The notes beneath the pieces are model-generated. The model ran no database searches and was not told where the DNA came from. It saw nothing but the letters and a program-made list of their open reading frames with translations. This document shows positions 1 through 5,907 of a DNA stretch of 22,447 nucleotides, piece by piece. Position 1 is the first letter of the stretch. Every line of letters starts with the position of its first letter. This DNA comes from Prevotella sp. UBA4339 (GTDB taxonomy: Bacteria; Bacteroidota; Bacteroidia; Bacteroidales; Bacteroidaceae). The stretch spans positions 45,766-68,212 of the forward strand of contig DGTJ01000090.1 of NCBI GenBank assembly GCA_002393725.1, in the 5' to 3' direction. Both the position numbers and the translations under genes were made by a program.

Positions 1-1260
1 CTGGGCTATCTGTTGCTGTCTGTTCCTCTGGGAGGTGACACACTGGCGCTCGTAGTGATGCTTGGAGCACTTATTGCTATCGGATTCGGTACAGGACTCT
101 TCAAGGGCAATCTCCAGGTGATGGTAGGTGACCTCTACAACGATCCTAAGTATGCTGAGAAGCGTGATGCCGGCTTCTCTATCTTCTACATGGCCATCAA
201 TATCGGTGCCCTTTTTGCACCTACCGCTGCTATCCGCATCATGGAGTGGGCTCAGCAGAGTCTTGGTGTCAGCGAGAACGATTCTTATCACTTCGCCTTT
301 GCCGTTGCTTGTGCATCGCTTATACTCTCTATTGCTATTTATTATGCTTTCCGCAGCACTTTCCGTCATGTGGAGGGAGGAAAGAAGAAGGATGACAACA
401 GCGTCACAGTAGATACTCTTTCGTCAGCAGAGACACGTGAGCGCCTTATCGCACTGGTTCTCGTATTCGGTGTCGTGGCTTTCTTCTGGATGTCATTCCA
501 TCAGAACGGACTCTCGCTTACGTACTTCGCTAATGAGTTCAATGAGACCTCTGCTGAGGGTGTCAAGGCGATGGCCTTCAATGTATGGAATCTTGTAGCT
601 ATCATCTTTATGGTGTATGCTGCCTTCTCACTCTTCCAGGGCAAGACTTCCAAAGGACGTATCATCTCTGCCGTAGTAATTCTTGCAGCACTTGCGTTCC
701 TTGCATATAACTATGGTGTGCTCGATGGTAGCGTAGAGGTAAAGGCTCCTATCTTCCAGCAGTTCAATCCTTTCTACGTGGTTGCCTTAACACCAGTGTC
801 ACTGGCTATCTTCGGTTGGCTGGCAGCACGCAACAAGGAACCAAAGGCACCCCGTAAGATTGCTTACGGTATGATCGTTGCGGCTGTGGCATTCTGCCTG
901 ATGCTCTATGCATCGCTTACCTTGCCTTCGCCTAACGAGCAGGCTGCACTTGGCGATGCTGCTCCACGCGTTTCCTCTTACTGGCTTATCTCTACATACC
1001 TTATCCTTACCTTCGGTGAGCTGCTGCTTTCGCCTATGGGAATATCATTTGTTTCCAAGGTAGCACCTCCAAAGTATAAGGGCGCCTGCATGGGTGGATG
1101 GTTTGTGTCTACAGCCATCGGCAACCAGCTTGTGATGGTGGGTGGCCTGCTCTGGGGCGATCTGCCTCTGTGGTCGGTATGGGCTGTGTTCGCATGCCTC
1201 TGTGTACTTGCAGCACTGTTCATGTTCACCATTATGAAGCGACTGGAAAAGGTTTGCTGA
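1..1260 (+). CDS. POT/PTR2-family proton-coupled oligopeptide transporter, 5' truncated by the window edge
   Basis: An inner-membrane carrier of the proton-dependent oligopeptide transporter branch of the MFS, expected to import di- and tripeptides with protons. The reading frame is open from base 1, so the true start lies outside the window; 419 codons are visible, ending at TGA 1258-1260. The segment FSIFYMAINIGAL (bases about 175-215) matches the second PTR2 family signature (F-Y-x-x-x-N-x-G-x-L), and GTGLFKGNLQVMVGDLY just before it fits the conserved first region. At least eight later hydrophobic helices follow, which agrees with the 14-helix bacterial POT layout. The N-terminal ExxER motif would lie upstream and cannot be checked. 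The next gene starts only 19 bases downstream on the same strand, so the two may be cotranscribed. Substrate range is inferred from the family. Confidence 0.9.
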   Translation: MGYLLLSVPLGGDTLALVVMLGALIAIGFGTGLFKGNLQVMVGDLYNDPKYAEKRDAGFSIFYMAINIGALFAPTAAIRIMEWAQQSLGVSENDSYHFAFAVACASLILSIAIYYAFRSTFRHVEGGKKKDDNSVTVDTLSSAETRERLIALVLVFGVVAFFWMSFHQNGLSLTYFANEFNETSAEGVKAMAFNVWNLVAIIFMVYAAFSLFQGKTSKGRIISAVVILAALAFLAYNYGVLDGSVEVKAPIFQQFNPFYVVALTPVSLAIFGWLAARNKEPKAPRKIAYGMIVAAVAFCLMLYASLTLPSPNEQAALGDAAPRVSSYWLISTYLILTFGELLLSPMGISFVSKVAPPKYKGACMGGWFVSTAIGNQLVMVGGLLWGDLPLWSVWAVFACLCVLAALFMFTIMKRLEKVC

Positions 1261-1279
1261 TAAATAAATTCAAGTCTTA

Positions 1280-2275
1280 ATGATAAGTGATAAACTTATT
1301 TCGTTGCCTCGTATGAGGTGGGTGATAGGTTTATCACTTATTATTTTTCATTTCTGTATTTGCAGAGCGCAATCACTGACTTTTGTCGAACTCAACTGCG
1401 AGAATCTTCTTGATTATCATGATGATGCGGGAAAGGACGACAGTGAGTATCTTCCTGATGCCACGCGCCACTGGACAAAAAAGCGTTATTGGCGAAAACT
1501 GAACAACATCGCTCAGGAGCTGCTTTCTGTTTCCGATGAAGGCATTCCAGACCTTGTGGCTCTCTGTGAAGTTGAGAATGATTCTGTCTTGCATGACCTC
1601 ACTAAGCGGTCTCTTCTTCGTAATGCAGGTTACGAGTATGTCATGACCTCTTCACCCGATCTTCGTGGCATTGATGTCGCATTGCTTTATTCTCCATTCT
1701 CGTTCCTGCCTGTTCTCAGCTACTCAATACGCATCACACCGGTTGACGGTATGCGTCCTACTCGCGATATTCTATATGTGTCAGGACAGATAGTCTCTGG
1801 TGACACTCTTCATGTGTTCGTAGTTCATTTCCCCAGCCGTTTTGGAGGAGAGAGATACTCGCGTCCTTTCCGTAAGGCTGTTGCCGACCGCCTATGCCAG
1901 TCGCTCGACTCTGTTCAGAATGCTTGTCCGGATGCGAATATCCTTATAGCCGGTGATTTCAATGACGATGCAGATAGCCCATCGCTTCGACAGATTTACA
2001 GGCACAATATCCGCAATGTTACAGGAAGCTCCCATGGACTTAATGGCGTCAGGGGCACTTATCGTTATAAGGGCGAGTGGGGTAGTATCGACCATATCCT
2101 TGCCAGCCCTAATATATATAATAAGGTGGATACTGCTTTTATACATTCTCCAGAATTCATACTGGAAGAAGAGAATATATATGGTGGCATTCGTCCACGT
2201 CGCACTTATAATGGCATGAGATACCAGCCTGGCTATAGTGATCACCTGCCGTTGGTCGTTAAGATAGAGTTTTGA
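1280..2275 (+). CDS. Secreted endonuclease/exonuclease/phosphatase-family protein
   Basis: A DNase-I-like fold (EEP superfamily) metal-dependent phosphoesterase, probably exported. All the fold's signatures are present in order: ELNCENLLDY (about residues 37-46), the metal-binding Glu in CEVEN (E97), RGIDVALLYSP (about 129-139), VVHFPSRFGG with the catalytic-type His (H183), AGDFNDD (D226, N228), SIDHILAS (D271, H272) and YSDHLPLVV (D321, H322). The catalytic set looks complete, so the protein is probably active. The start is uncertain. ATG 1280 gives 331 residues with a charged stretch before the hydrophobic core; ATG 1313 (MRWVIGLS...) gives a cleaner signal peptide ending near CRAQS. The superfamily includes nucleases, sphingomyelinases and inositol phosphatases, and the sequence does not single out a substrate. 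It is convergent with the next gene, with no obvious terminator between them. Confidence 0.88.
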   Translation: MISDKLISLPRMRWVIGLSLIIFHFCICRAQSLTFVELNCENLLDYHDDAGKDDSEYLPDATRHWTKKRYWRKLNNIAQELLSVSDEGIPDLVALCEVENDSVLHDLTKRSLLRNAGYEYVMTSSPDLRGIDVALLYSPFSFLPVLSYSIRITPVDGMRPTRDILYVSGQIVSGDTLHVFVVHFPSRFGGERYSRPFRKAVADRLCQSLDSVQNACPDANILIAGDFNDDADSPSLRQIYRHNIRNVTGSSHGLNGVRGTYRYKGEWGSIDHILASPNIYNKVDTAFIHSPEFILEEENIYGGIRPRRTYNGMRYQPGYSDHLPLVVKIEF

Positions 2276-2294
2276 TTGTGTAGAATCAGAATTT

Positions 2295-3914
2295 TTATTT
2301 TACTTGTACAATCTTGTATTGGTCAATGGTACGACGGTCTTCGCTGATATTCATTCCTACGGCCCAGACAGGACGCGTGTCGGTGGCAAAGCGTACGGCA
2401 TAGTTCTTGGCGATAATCTGGTCGGTGGCTTCCTCTGCGCTTTTGCCGAATTTCAACTCAAGGATATAGATGGCATCGGGCACCTTCAGCGCTATGTCCA
2501 TGCGCCCGTCGCTGGTCTGTTCCTCAGCACTGACATCGGCACCGAAGCCCATCAGTGCTGCATAGATGAGCGACTGGTAGAGTTGTTCATTCTGATTTTT
2601 ATCGGTAATGCTATAGGGGATACCGGCATACCAGCGTCGAATGGTCTCCACGAACTCCTCGAAGGTGATGTCCTTGCGGCGCAGGTCTTGGAAGGCATTG
2701 CCTAGTGTATCCTGACTGCCTACATAGTCAGTCATGTAGTACTGGTAGAGCGAGTCGGCAAATCCCTCGCGCACCTCACCGTTGGGGAATCCCAGAGTGT
2801 ATTTCTGTTCAAAGGGGTCATAGTCTTTCAATGTCAGGTAGCCGCTCTGGAACAGCACTGGGATTGGGTCGCTGATGCGTTCGGTGGGGGCGTCAAAACG
2901 GCTTATACGACCTTTGAAATGCTCTATCTGCTGCAGGCTGATGTTGTGCTGGCGCATAACGTTCACCAGCATGGTGGGCGTGCCGGTGGAGAACCAGAAG
3001 TTCATGATGTCGCCCATGGCGAAAGCATTCAACAGGCTCCACGGGCAGTAGATGTCGGTCATCTCTTTCGAGAAATGGTAACCGTCGTAGGTTTCTTTCA
3101 ACTTGGCCACGATGTCATCGTAGGTGTAGTGTATGTTCCAGCGGCTGTAGAGTTTGTTCATCTTCTCCGTAAGCAGTTCGACGTCTGGCTTCATCTGGCT
3201 AAGCAGTTCCTCTTCCGTAATGCCGCAAATGCCTTCGTAGTTTGAATCGAAGGTCAGTTGCTGTAGGTTGTTCAGTTCGCTGAACACACTGAGTTGTGAG
3301 AACTTTGAGATGCCCGTCAGGAAAACAAAGCGCAGATATTGCGATTGCGCCTTCAGCGGTGAGAACAGGTTGCGAATGCGGCTACGGATATAGTCCTGCA
3401 GTTCCAGATCGGTGATGCTGTCCAGCATAGGTGCGTCGTATTCATCAATGAGAATGACCACCTTCTCGCCAGTCTGTTCGTGGGCTGCCTTGATGAGTCG
3501 TGACAGACGTGTGTCGTAATTCGTTGGATCTTCGGGCTTGCTTATGCCGAACTTTTCTTCTTGTTGCTCCAATACGAAGTTAATAGTTGGATGTACCCGT
3601 TCCTTCTCATAGTACTTGCCGTTCGACAGGTCAAGACGGATGACGGGATACTTTCGCCATTCCTTCTCCTTATCATATATATATAGCCCCTCGAACAGCT
3701 CCTTGCGCCCCTCGAAGTAGCAGCGCAGCGTATCAACTAATAGCGATTTGCCGAAACGTCGCGGACGACTGAGAAAGAAATTCTTGGCCTCCGTCGTCAC
3801 CATCTTCCATATATATTCCGTCTTGTCAACATAAACAGCCCCGCGTTCGCGTATCCAGTCAAACTGCTGTACGCCCACGGCATAGCCTCTTTTCTGTCTC
3901 TCTGTCTGTGCCAT
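2295..3914 (-). CDS. AAA-ATPase_like protein with C-terminal PD-(D/E)XK nuclease-like domain
   Basis: A 539-residue cytoplasmic protein of the AAA-ATPase_like (PF09820) plus DUF1703 (PF08011) architecture. This family is present in many copies in Bacteroidota, and its biological role is not established. The N-terminal ATPase has a P-loop variant, SRPRRFGKSLL (K56, S57), and a Walker B strand, VVILIDEYD (D157, E158). The C-terminal domain carries a nuclease-like D...ELK pattern, GRMDIAL (D473) then YILELKFGK (E486, K488), followed by a QI...Y helix. ATG 3914 is chosen: the longer frame reaching 3944 begins with TTG, and the -7 box at 3953-3960 puts the transcription start close to that TTG. 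Spot counts at 2461-2580 give about 57% GC, above the roughly 47% of a sampled line in the MFS genes, which hints at transfer but is weak evidence. It lies beside gene remnants in an accessory segment. Confidence 0.88.
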   Translation of the reverse strand: MAQTERQKRGYAVGVQQFDWIRERGAVYVDKTEYIWKMVTTEAKNFFLSRPRRFGKSLLVDTLRCYFEGRKELFEGLYIYDKEKEWRKYPVIRLDLSNGKYYEKERVHPTINFVLEQQEEKFGISKPEDPTNYDTRLSRLIKAAHEQTGEKVVILIDEYDAPMLDSITDLELQDYIRSRIRNLFSPLKAQSQYLRFVFLTGISKFSQLSVFSELNNLQQLTFDSNYEGICGITEEELLSQMKPDVELLTEKMNKLYSRWNIHYTYDDIVAKLKETYDGYHFSKEMTDIYCPWSLLNAFAMGDIMNFWFSTGTPTMLVNVMRQHNISLQQIEHFKGRISRFDAPTERISDPIPVLFQSGYLTLKDYDPFEQKYTLGFPNGEVREGFADSLYQYYMTDYVGSQDTLGNAFQDLRRKDITFEEFVETIRRWYAGIPYSITDKNQNEQLYQSLIYAALMGFGADVSAEEQTSDGRMDIALKVPDAIYILELKFGKSAEEATDQIIAKNYAVRFATDTRPVWAVGMNISEDRRTIDQYKIVQVK

Positions 3915-3952
3915 TTTGCTTGTAGAAATGCCGATTTGCGGCAATCACGCTA

Positions 3953-3960
3953 CAAAGATA
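3953..3960 (-). promoter_or_regulatory. -7 box of the AAA-ATPase_like gene promoter
   Basis: Read on the minus strand this is TATCTTTG, an exact match to the Bacteroidota -7 consensus TAnnTTTG. It lies about 38 bases before ATG 3914, giving a leader of roughly 30 bases. No clear TTTG -33 element is seen in the AT-rich DNA upstream. Confidence 0.6.
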
Positions 3961-4015
3961 CGAATATTTTATGAAATATATTTTATTTACTTCACTTTTT
4001 TGTCTTTTCGCTTTT

Positions 4016-4134
4016 TTATTCCATTTTTGTGTATAATGTACGTTCTGCTTGTTTTTCATCCCCAATGGTGAGTCCTCTTGTTTTCAGCATCGCCAATATG
4101 GCTGGTATGTCGAGTGGTTGCTTGTTGTACTCAT
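4016..4134 (-). pseudogene. N-terminal remnant of an AbiF/Abi_2-like abortive-infection protein
   Basis: The minus-strand frame from 4132 to the stop at 4016-4018 encodes 38 residues beginning EYNKQPLDIPAILAMLKTRG and continuing LTIGDEKQAERTLYT. This matches the N-terminus of Abi_2/AbiF/AbiD-type proteins as I know them: an 'YNKPPL' opening, an 'LLKSRGL' helix, then '(D/E)-x-(E/K)-K-A-x-x-x-L' leading to a 'SYYRL' block. The match stops exactly where 'SYYRL' should begin, and AT-rich DNA and the next gene's promoter follow. Nothing resembling the C-terminal HEPN part is visible. The only ATG (4134-4132) is one base out of frame, reading ATGAGTAC where ATGGAGTAC would be in frame. The simplest reading is a gene broken by both a start-proximal one-base deletion and loss of its 3' end. 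The assignment rests on recalled family consensus, not on a search. Confidence 0.6.
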
Positions 4135-4142
4135 ACGTATAT

Positions 4143-4206
4143 AAAAAAGTTCCACCCTGGTACGCTACATTCTCCAAAGAGAGGAGAAGCGGTGGTGGAC
4201 TCTGTC
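4143..4206 (-). ncRNA. Candidate compact structured RNA ending in a U-tract, upstream of the AbiF-like remnant (abiF-RNA-like)
   Basis: On the minus strand, a promoter is followed by a transcript of about 60 bases that folds well. The outer stem GUCCACC (4200-4194) pairs with GGUGGAAC (4156-4149) with one bulged A. The inner hairpin pairs CGCU (4191-4188) with AGCG (4166-4163) and UCUCC (4187-4183) with GGAGA (4175-4171). The hairpin loop UCUCUUU contains CUCU, which could pair with AGAG near the 5' end to form a pseudoknot. Six U residues (4148-4143) follow the outer stem, as at an intrinsic terminator, and the remnant's ATG lies 8 bases later. A short structured RNA with its own promoter just 5' of an AbiF gene is the layout I recall for the abiF RNA motif. 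I cannot test the covariance model here; the alternative is an ordinary leader with a terminator. Confidence 0.5.
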
Positions 4207-4211
4207 GAATG

Positions 4212-4243
4212 CAAAGGTAAGACTTTTTTCTGAATCGTGCAAG
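4212..4243 (-). promoter_or_regulatory. Promoter for the abiF-like RNA
   Basis: The minus strand shows CTTG (4243-4240), a 20-base spacer, then TACCTTTG (4219-4212). This is an exact TAnnTTTG -7 box with a near-consensus -33 element at the right spacing. The predicted transcription start, near 4206, falls just before the structured RNA. Confidence 0.6.
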
Positions 4244-4313
4244 ATTTTGGTCTTTTTATGCTTTTTCTCCCCAAAATGGTTAAATTTATATCTGATTTTG
4301 CAGATTTTTGTAA

Positions 4314-4415
4314 ATAAGGAAAAATGCTCTCATATACAATCTCTCCGGCCTGCGATTGGCTGCGCCAAAGATGGGAATCAACATTATTGGCGGCAAGAAG
4401 GTGATTGTAAAATAA
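4314..4415 (+). pseudogene. Orphan C-terminal tail of a secreted-type protein (T9SS-sorting-like)
   Basis: The plus-strand frame reads IRKNALIYNLSGLRLAAP (4314-4367) and then KMGINIIGGKKVIVK before TAA at 4413-4415. The pattern Y-N/D-L-x-G-x-R-L-x-x-P-x-x-G-I-N-I-I-x-G-K-K-V-x-V-K is the kind of short conserved ending seen on many secreted and surface Prevotella/Bacteroides proteins, resembling type A type-IX-secretion sorting tails. A stop codon at 4311-4313 lies directly before it, there is no start codon or signal peptide, and the upstream DNA reads as nothing recognisable. I take it as the last 27-34 codons of a gene whose body has been deleted. The family match is from memory of typical endings. 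Confidence 0.5.
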
Positions 4416-4429
4416 GCAATAGAAAATTC

Positions 4430-4511
4430 CATCCCAAGTCGTGAAACGTACATCCCAAGCCCTGAAACGTACATCCCAAGGCTTGGGATGTACGTACCAA
4501 GTCTTGGGATG
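4430..4511. repeat. 21-base-period repeat with a perfect 14-bp inverted repeat
   Basis: The 9-mer catcccaag occurs on the plus strand at 4430, 4451 and 4472, exactly 21 bases apart, with tgaaacgta closing each of the first two units. Its complement cttgggatg occurs at 4482 and 4503, again 21 bases apart. The two orientations meet in a perfect 29-base palindrome at 4467-4495 (14-bp arms, one central base). The 21-base period keeps all frames open for seven-residue repeats, so the minus strand reads as repeated LGMYVS-like units, but no plausible start or partner supports a gene. It sits 38 bases beyond the 3' end of the MFS gene and could fold as a strong hairpin in that transcript. It may belong to a dispersed intergenic repeat family. 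Confidence 0.8.
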
Positions 4512-4548
4512 AAACTTTGCATTGTTGGATGGAATAATATTAGTGTAG

Positions 4549-5904
4549 TTATTTGTTCTTATTCTTCCTTATATTCGGCAGTTGCAGGCCATAGCCCTTG
4601 CGGCGGTCTGTGTACCACATGGCGATGGCTGTGAGTGCTGCTCCAAAGGCTGTGAAACCGAAAATAAGCATCGAAGAAGTATAGGAAGGATCAACTTCAT
4701 TGGCCTTTCCAACAAACATCGGTATGATGGCACGACCGAAGTTCTGGATGAAGAAAATCATCGAGTAGGCAGTACCAAGACATTTTAATGGGATGATTTT
4801 TGGGACGCAGGGCCACAGGGCAGCAGGTGCCAGTGAATAGCCTATACTGAGAATTACCATTAAGGCTATGGCTATAGTACTGTTGTGTATGGGCAATGAG
4901 AATCCGAAATGAACGGCAGCAAGCATCAGTGATCCTGTGATGACAAGTGTGACTCCTTTGCCATAGCGGTCATATATGAGACCGAATAGGGGAGTCATCA
5001 GTATGGTTCCGAATGGAGCTATCGATGAGAAAAATCCTGCAATGTCCGGATCTACTCCATACTTCATCACCATGAGTTTAGTAGAGAACTTCAGGAATGG
5101 TGATACTGCAGAGTAGAAGAGCACGCAGAAGAGTGTGATAAGCCAGAAACCTGGGTTGCGGAGTGTGACGAAGATATCAGAGAAACGGAATTCGTCATCC
5201 GAAACCGTGCGAGTGGCTGATGGATGTTGAGTGGCAGAGCTGGCAGTATCAAGACGATTGTCCATGACACAGAACACAAGGAATGCCAACAAGCCAATAA
5301 TAAGGAAAGAGAGGCTTACCAGCAATGGCGTTGATAGCGAGAAATGTCGGGCTATCGGGGCTGAGATGCTTAGGGCAGCGGCAGTGCCAAGACGGGCCAT
5401 TGCCAACTGAATGCCCATTGCTAATGCGAGTTCATGGCCTGTAAACCATTTCACCATTGCTTTCGAGACTGTGATTCCTGTCATCTCGTAGCCCACTCCG
5501 AATACAGCGAAGCCCAACGAGGCAACAGCTGCTGAGGTAGGCAGTTGATAATTGAGAAAGGTGAATTGGGTATCGCCAAAGTCTGTCGTTACGGCATAGT
5601 ATTTGATGAGAGTGCCGAGCACCATCAGAGAGCAGGCAAGGACTCCTGTAAAACGAATGCCCATCTTGTCGAGAATCAGTCCCGAGAAGAATAGCATCAG
5701 CAAGAAGACGTTGATGAGTCCGCTACTTCCTGAGAAAAAACCGTAGTCGGAAGAGGTCCATCCGAGACCGCCTTCAGAACGTGGCATCTCAAGCAATGCC
5801 TCCAGTGGCGACATCACGTCATTTACAAAGTAGCCCATCATCATGGCCGTAGCCACGATGATGAGTACTGTCCATCTTGCTATAGGAGAGTCGTTAAGCC
5901 GCAT
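4549..5904 (-). CDS. MFS transporter, MFSD1-like (12 helices), second gene of a tandem pair
   Basis: A 451-residue inner-membrane carrier with about twelve hydrophobic segments. LDKMGIRFTG (about residues 79-88) corresponds to the MFS loop 2-3 motif A. VKWFTGHELALAMGIQLAMA followed by RLG (151-173) closely resembles the signature of the eukaryotic lysosomal carrier MFSD1 (W-F-K-G-K-E-L-x-L-x-x-G-x-Q-L-S-M-A-R-I-G). MFSD1 is known to move dipeptides across the lysosomal membrane; extending that substrate to this protein is inference. The C-terminal half repeats a motif-A-like loop (LIYDRYGKG). It starts 3 bases after the stop of the upstream paralogue, so the two are almost certainly one transcript. 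The C-terminus is short and basic. Other MFS branches (oxalate/formate-type or sugar carriers) remain possible. Confidence 0.85.
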   Translation of the reverse strand: MRLNDSPIARWTVLIIVATAMMMGYFVNDVMSPLEALLEMPRSEGGLGWTSSDYGFFSGSSGLINVFLLMLFFSGLILDKMGIRFTGVLACSLMVLGTLIKYYAVTTDFGDTQFTFLNYQLPTSAAVASLGFAVFGVGYEMTGITVSKAMVKWFTGHELALAMGIQLAMARLGTAAALSISAPIARHFSLSTPLLVSLSFLIIGLLAFLVFCVMDNRLDTASSATQHPSATRTVSDDEFRFSDIFVTLRNPGFWLITLFCVLFYSAVSPFLKFSTKLMVMKYGVDPDIAGFFSSIAPFGTILMTPLFGLIYDRYGKGVTLVITGSLMLAAVHFGFSLPIHNSTIAIALMVILSIGYSLAPAALWPCVPKIIPLKCLGTAYSMIFFIQNFGRAIIPMFVGKANEVDPSYTSSMLIFGFTAFGAALTAIAMWYTDRRKGYGLQLPNIRKNKNK

Positions 5905-5907
5905 GGC

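Noticed and set aside
3915..3944. Upstream TTG start for the AAA-ATPase_like gene
   Set aside because: The predicted transcription start from the -7 box at 3953-3960 falls around this codon, and an ATG with the expected family N-terminus follows at 3914.
3859..4065. Minus-strand 68-codon open frame across the AAA-ATPase_like gene start
   Set aside because: It runs in a different frame through the promoter and into a gene with clear domains. Its peptide is AT-driven, lysine-rich and shows no family features.
4143..4200. T-box riboswitch (AGGGTGG-like stretch before a U-tract)
   Set aside because: The AGGGTGG resemblance is only seven bases. There is no specifier stem or aminoacyl-tRNA or amino-acid gene downstream, and T-boxes are a feature of other phyla. 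An abiF-type RNA or plain terminator fits better.
4430..4511. CRISPR-like array in the repeats
   Set aside because: The repeated core is only 9 bases, the 12-base intervals are themselves repeated, orientation flips midway, and no cas gene is present.
4286..4522. Minus-strand open frame with repeated LGMYV units as a small repeat protein
   Set aside because: The open frame is a by-product of a 21-base (seven-codon) DNA repeat. It has no promoter, it lies directly behind the MFS stop, and the inverted half breaks the protein repeat.
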